From: an uncultured Traorella sp.
Lineage (GTDB): Bacteria > Bacillota_I > Bacilli_A > Erysipelotrichales > Erysipelotrichaceae
Reading direction: 5' to 3'
DNA length: 8,163 bases
Assembly (NCBI GenBank): GCA_945938205.1
Contig: CAMEUL010000061.1
Coordinates: 1 to 8,163 of the forward strand
Shown: positions 5,675 to 8,163 of the stretch, piece after piece
Position numbering within the stretch: position 1 is the first letter of the stretch
Layout of the letters: the number at the start of each line of letters is the position of its first letter
Made by a program: the position numbers and the translations under genes
Notes under the pieces: model-generated
The model's input: only the letters and a program-made list of their open reading frames with translations
The model's database searches: none
What the model was told of the DNA's origin: nothing

Positions 5675-6391
5675 TCAAGATCGTTGTCTTTTTACTTCGA
5701 AAGCTAAAATGGAAACAGCACTAGCTCCATTAAGTGCATTTTTGAAATCATTGGCATAGGCAATGTGAATGTTTTGATCAGAAAGATCCAGAATCTGTTT
5801 AGATAAGCCTCTTTTTTCACCACCAAGAGCCAGTATACAGCCTTTTGTAAAGTCGGCCTCAGTATAGACAATGGCATCTTTGCGCATTGCACAAAACAAC
5901 TGGATCCCTTTTTTCTTTAATGAAAGAATGATGCCTGGGATGTCATTGCTTGGAATGATATCAATAAATTCACTGGCACCAGCACTGCTTTTGGTGACTG
6001 TGGTAACAGCATTGGAATAGTTTCTTTCAGGAACGATCAAGCCATCACATCCGGCAGCATATAGACTACGACAAATATAACCAAAATTGAAAGGATCTTC
6101 AATGCCTTCGACAATGGCATAAAAGGGATCCTTTTTATCTTTGACTGTCTGATAGTTTCTTTCTCCAACATAAGCCAAAAGACCGCCATGGGTTTTTCCG
6201 GTAGCTAATTGATCGATCTCTTCACGTTTTAATTTACGTACAGGTATGTTTTGTTCTTGTGCTAAATGAAGAATGTAAAAGGTGTCTTTATCTTTTTTCT
6301 TTTCATCCGCGATGATTTCAAATACTTTTCTTCGTTTTGCCTGCAATACGGCTTTTACTGAAATGTTTCCTTCGATAATATATTTTTCCAT
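5675..6391 (-). CDS. TrmH/SpoU-family RNA 2'-O-methyltransferase (RlmB-like)
   Basis: Probably methylates a ribose 2'-OH in rRNA or tRNA using S-adenosylmethionine, with the trefoil-knot (SPOUT) fold; the exact target base cannot be read. 238 residues from ATG 6391. An N-terminal RNA-binding domain (~1-75, starting EGNISVKAVLQA and ending near KTHGGLLAYV) is followed by the knot domain. Motif 1 is DPFNFGYICRS (99-109) with N102 and R108. Motif 2 is LGGEKRGLS (189-197) with E192. Motif 3 is ALNGASAVSIL (219-229) with N221. The usual HQG of RlmB is HGG here, so I leave the symbol blank. An in-frame TTG at 6439 would add 16 residues, but these would be translated from the typA end and its terminator hairpin, so I reject it. 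No usable ribosome site precedes ATG 6391, and the -10 box is placed for a leaderless mRNA. It ends at the terminator at 5620-5583. Confidence 0.88.
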   Translation of the reverse strand: MEKYIIEGNISVKAVLQAKRRKVFEIIADEKKKDKDTFYILHLAQEQNIPVRKLKREEIDQLATGKTHGGLLAYVGERNYQTVKDKKDPFYAIVEGIEDPFNFGYICRSLYAAGCDGLIVPERNYSNAVTTVTKSSAGASEFIDIIPSNDIPGIILSLKKKGIQLFCAMRKDAIVYTEADFTKGCILALGGEKRGLSKQILDLSDQNIHIAYANDFKNALNGASAVSILAFEVKRQRS

Positions 6392-6397
6392 GCTTCT

Positions 6398-6426
6398 ATT
6401 ATAAAGGAAAAGAGATGGCTTTTCCA
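6398..6426 (-). promoter_or_regulatory. Promoter for the RNA methyltransferase, predicted leaderless
   Basis: On the minus strand a perfect TATAAT (6403-6398) has a TGGAAA -35 (6426-6421) at 17 bases spacing. With the usual seven-base offset, transcription would begin at 6391, the A of the ATG. The -35 and spacer lie inside the terminator hairpin of typA. Confidence 0.6.
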
Positions 6427-6433
6427 TCTCTTT
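6408..6433 (-). terminator. Intrinsic terminator of typA
   Basis: Read on the minus strand, a 10-bp stem AAAGAGATGG (6433-6424) pairs with CCATCTCTTT (6418-6409) around a 5-base AAAAG loop. It ends in TTTT and then CC. The hairpin begins within the TAA stop codon of typA. The U-tract is short, so some read-through into the methyltransferase gene is possible. Confidence 0.75.
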
Positions 6434-8163
6434 ATTCAATGGTTTCAGATTTTACTGCATTTCGATACATCTGCTTGCGATCAAATGGAGTCAGACCTTT
6501 TTTACGCAAACGAATGGTATCCGGTGTGATTTCTACCAGTTCATCATCATTAATGAATTCAATGGCATTTTCCAGAGTTAAGACGCGTGGAGGTGTTAAT
6601 TTCATTGCTTCATCAGCACCACTGGATCGAATTGCTGTCAGCTTTTTGTTCTTGATTGGATTGACTTCCAAGTCATTGTCTCTGGAACTCATGCCGACAA
6701 TCATTCCTTCATAGACTTCTGTTTGTGGCGAGATAAACAGGGTTCCTCTTTCCTGAAGATTCCATAAAGCATAGGTCATGGCTTTTCCTGTTTCGGTAGA
6801 GATCATTGCACCATTGGCACGCTGTTGGATGTCTCCTTTGTAAGGTTCATAACCATCAATTCTGCGTACCAGGGTTCCTTCACCGCGTGTGTCATTGATG
6901 AATTCGCTGCGATAACCCAAAAGACCACGGGTAGGGGCCTTGTAAACAATGCGTGCATATCCGTTTTCTTCAGATAAATCAATCATCTGTCCTTTTCTCA
7001 GATTCAATTTATTGATAATCGTTCCCTGATATTCTACAGGAGCAATCGCTATGACTTCTTCGACAGGTTCCACGATGGTTCCGTTCGCATCACGTTTGAG
7101 AATGACTTCAGGTTTGCTGACAGCCACTTCATATCCTTCACGACGCATGTTTTCAAGAAGGATCGTAATATGAAGTTCACCACGTCCACTGACTTTGAAA
7201 CAGTCACCACTGTCAGTTGGTTCCACTCGTAAACCAACATTGACTTCCAATTCTTTTTCAAGACGTTCTTTCAGATTTCTTGAAGTAACAAATTTACCGC
7301 TTCTTCCTGCAAATGGAGATTTATTGACGATAAAATTCATGGAAAGAGTTGGCTCTTCGATTTTGATCATTGGAAGTGGTAACGGATTGTCTTTTTCGCA
7401 AAGTGTTTCTCCAATAGAAATATCACTGATACCACTGATGACAACAATATCACCACTAGTTGCTTCCTTGACTGCTACTCGCTTTAATCCTTTATAAACA
7501 AAGATCTGAGAAATCTGTTTGTTTCGAACATGTCCATCACTGTCACAAACAACTACGTTCATGCCTTCACGAATAATTCCACTGTACAAACGTCCGATTC
7601 CTAAACGACCGATGTATTCATCGTAAGCCAGATTGGAGATCTGAAGTTGCAATGGTTCCTGATCTTTGTCTGGATAAGCTTCCACATGGGATAAGATCGT
7701 TTCGAAAAGAGGTTCAATACTGTCTCCTTCATCGTTAGGATTGCGGACAACAATTCCTTTCTTCGCAATACCATAAAGTATAGGGAAGTCCAACTGTTCA
7801 TCCGTTGCGTTGAGGTCTAGGAAGAGATCGTAGACTTCATCGACCACTTCTTCGGCACGTTGATCCTTTTTGTCGATCTTATTGATCAACAGAATCGGAC
7901 GCAGTCCCATTTCCAGCGCCTTAGAAAGCACAAAGCGTGTCTGAGGCATTGGTCCTTCAGCACTATCGACCAAAAGAATGACGGTATCGACAGTCTGAAT
8001 GATACGTTCCACTTCACTTGAAAAATCTGCATGTCCCGGAGTATCTACAATGTTGATTTTGTAATCCTTGTAATTGATAGAACAGTTTTTGGAGTAAATC
8101 GTAATTCCTCGTTCACGTTCAAGATCATTGCTGTCCATGACACAGTCCACCACTTCCTCATTG
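6432..8163 (-). CDS. typA: Ribosome-associated GTPase TypA/BipA (N-terminus beyond the window)
   Basis: A translational GTPase of the EF-G/LepA group that binds the ribosome and helps 50S assembly and stress or cold adaptation in other bacteria. The frame is open to the window edge. 576 codons are visible of a usual ~605-615, so about the first 35 residues, including the GKTT P-loop, are missing. The visible part opens with VMDSNDLERERGITI (switch I region). Then come DTPGHADF (G3, from 8045 down) and NKID (G4, 7883-7872). The G5 position reads YGIAKKG rather than the more usual YASA. Domain II, the EF-G-like domains (SGRGELHITILLENMRREG, YEVAVSKPEV, and the EFG_C region with RGLLGYRSEF) and the TypA-specific C-terminal domain follow, ending at TAA 6434-6432. 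A GTG at 8153 is internal to the conserved N-terminal region and is not the start. Confidence 0.96.
   Translation of the reverse strand, partial: NEEVVDCVMDSNDLERERGITIYSKNCSINYKDYKINIVDTPGHADFSSEVERIIQTVDTVILLVDSAEGPMPQTRFVLSKALEMGLRPILLINKIDKKDQRAEEVVDEVYDLFLDLNATDEQLDFPILYGIAKKGIVVRNPNDEGDSIEPLFETILSHVEAYPDKDQEPLQLQISNLAYDEYIGRLGIGRLYSGIIREGMNVVVCDSDGHVRNKQISQIFVYKGLKRVAVKEATSGDIVVISGISDISIGETLCEKDNPLPLPMIKIEEPTLSMNFIVNKSPFAGRSGKFVTSRNLKERLEKELEVNVGLRVEPTDSGDCFKVSGRGELHITILLENMRREGYEVAVSKPEVILKRDANGTIVEPVEEVIAIAPVEYQGTIINKLNLRKGQMIDLSEENGYARIVYKAPTRGLLGYRSEFINDTRGEGTLVRRIDGYEPYKGDIQQRANGAMISTETGKAMTYALWNLQERGTLFISPQTEVYEGMIVGMSSRDNDLEVNPIKNKKLTAIRSSGADEAMKLTPPRVLTLENAIEFINDDELVEITPDTIRLRKKGLTPFDRKQMYRNAVKSETIE

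Noticed and set aside
6392..6439. TTG start at 6439 for the RNA methyltransferase
   Set aside because: The added 16 residues come from the typA end and its terminator hairpin and do not resemble the family N-terminus.
6415..6714. Plus-strand open frames opposite typA (also 7195-7497)
   Set aside because: They are shadows of the strongly conserved TypA frame, with no ribosome site and no family resemblance.

Overview
The window looks like ordinary chromosomal DNA from a low-GC Bacillota, most likely Erysipelotrichia or a near relative. This rests on AT-rich composition, strong AGGAGG-type ribosome sites, TATAAT promoters, U-tailed hairpin terminators, and the mix of core genes (ProRS, TypA, a TrmH-family methylase) with a divergent PEP-carboxykinase-like protein. 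The taxon is an inference; there is no rRNA or other firm marker. No mobile element, phage gene, tRNA, CRISPR array or defence module is visible.

Layout. Bases 1-2436 (+) hold the 3' part of proS and, 8 bases later, a 564-residue PEPCK-superfamily protein. A strong terminator (2549-2580) closes this unit. The gap to 2719 also holds a long perfect inverted repeat and an extended -10 promoter for a membrane-anchored cell-wall amidase (2720-3451, +). A bidirectional terminator separates it from a convergent family 2 glycosyltransferase (4294-3467, -). The glycosyltransferase and a cyclophilin (4386, +) diverge from back-to-back promoters whose -35 regions coincide. The cyclophilin leads a tight three-gene unit with a four-helix membrane protein and a zinc-ribbon membrane protein (to 5536). 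A second bidirectional terminator (5583-5623) faces a TrmH/SpoU RNA methyltransferase (6391-5675, -). Upstream of that lies typA/bipA (8163-6432, -), cut by the window edge, with its own terminator overlapping the promoter of the methyltransferase.

How the genes fit together. Three genes serve translation (proS, the RNA methyltransferase, typA). Two serve the cell surface (amidase, glycosyltransferase). One is a folding enzyme travelling with two unknown membrane proteins. Two items are most worth a second look. One is the PEPCK homologue: it keeps most PEPCK active-site residues but has an HPr-kinase-like P-loop and an unexplained N-terminal region of about 190 residues. The other is the set of very short or absent 5' leaders, with the methyltransferase predicted to be transcribed from the A of its own ATG. 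I see no clear new multi-gene system here.
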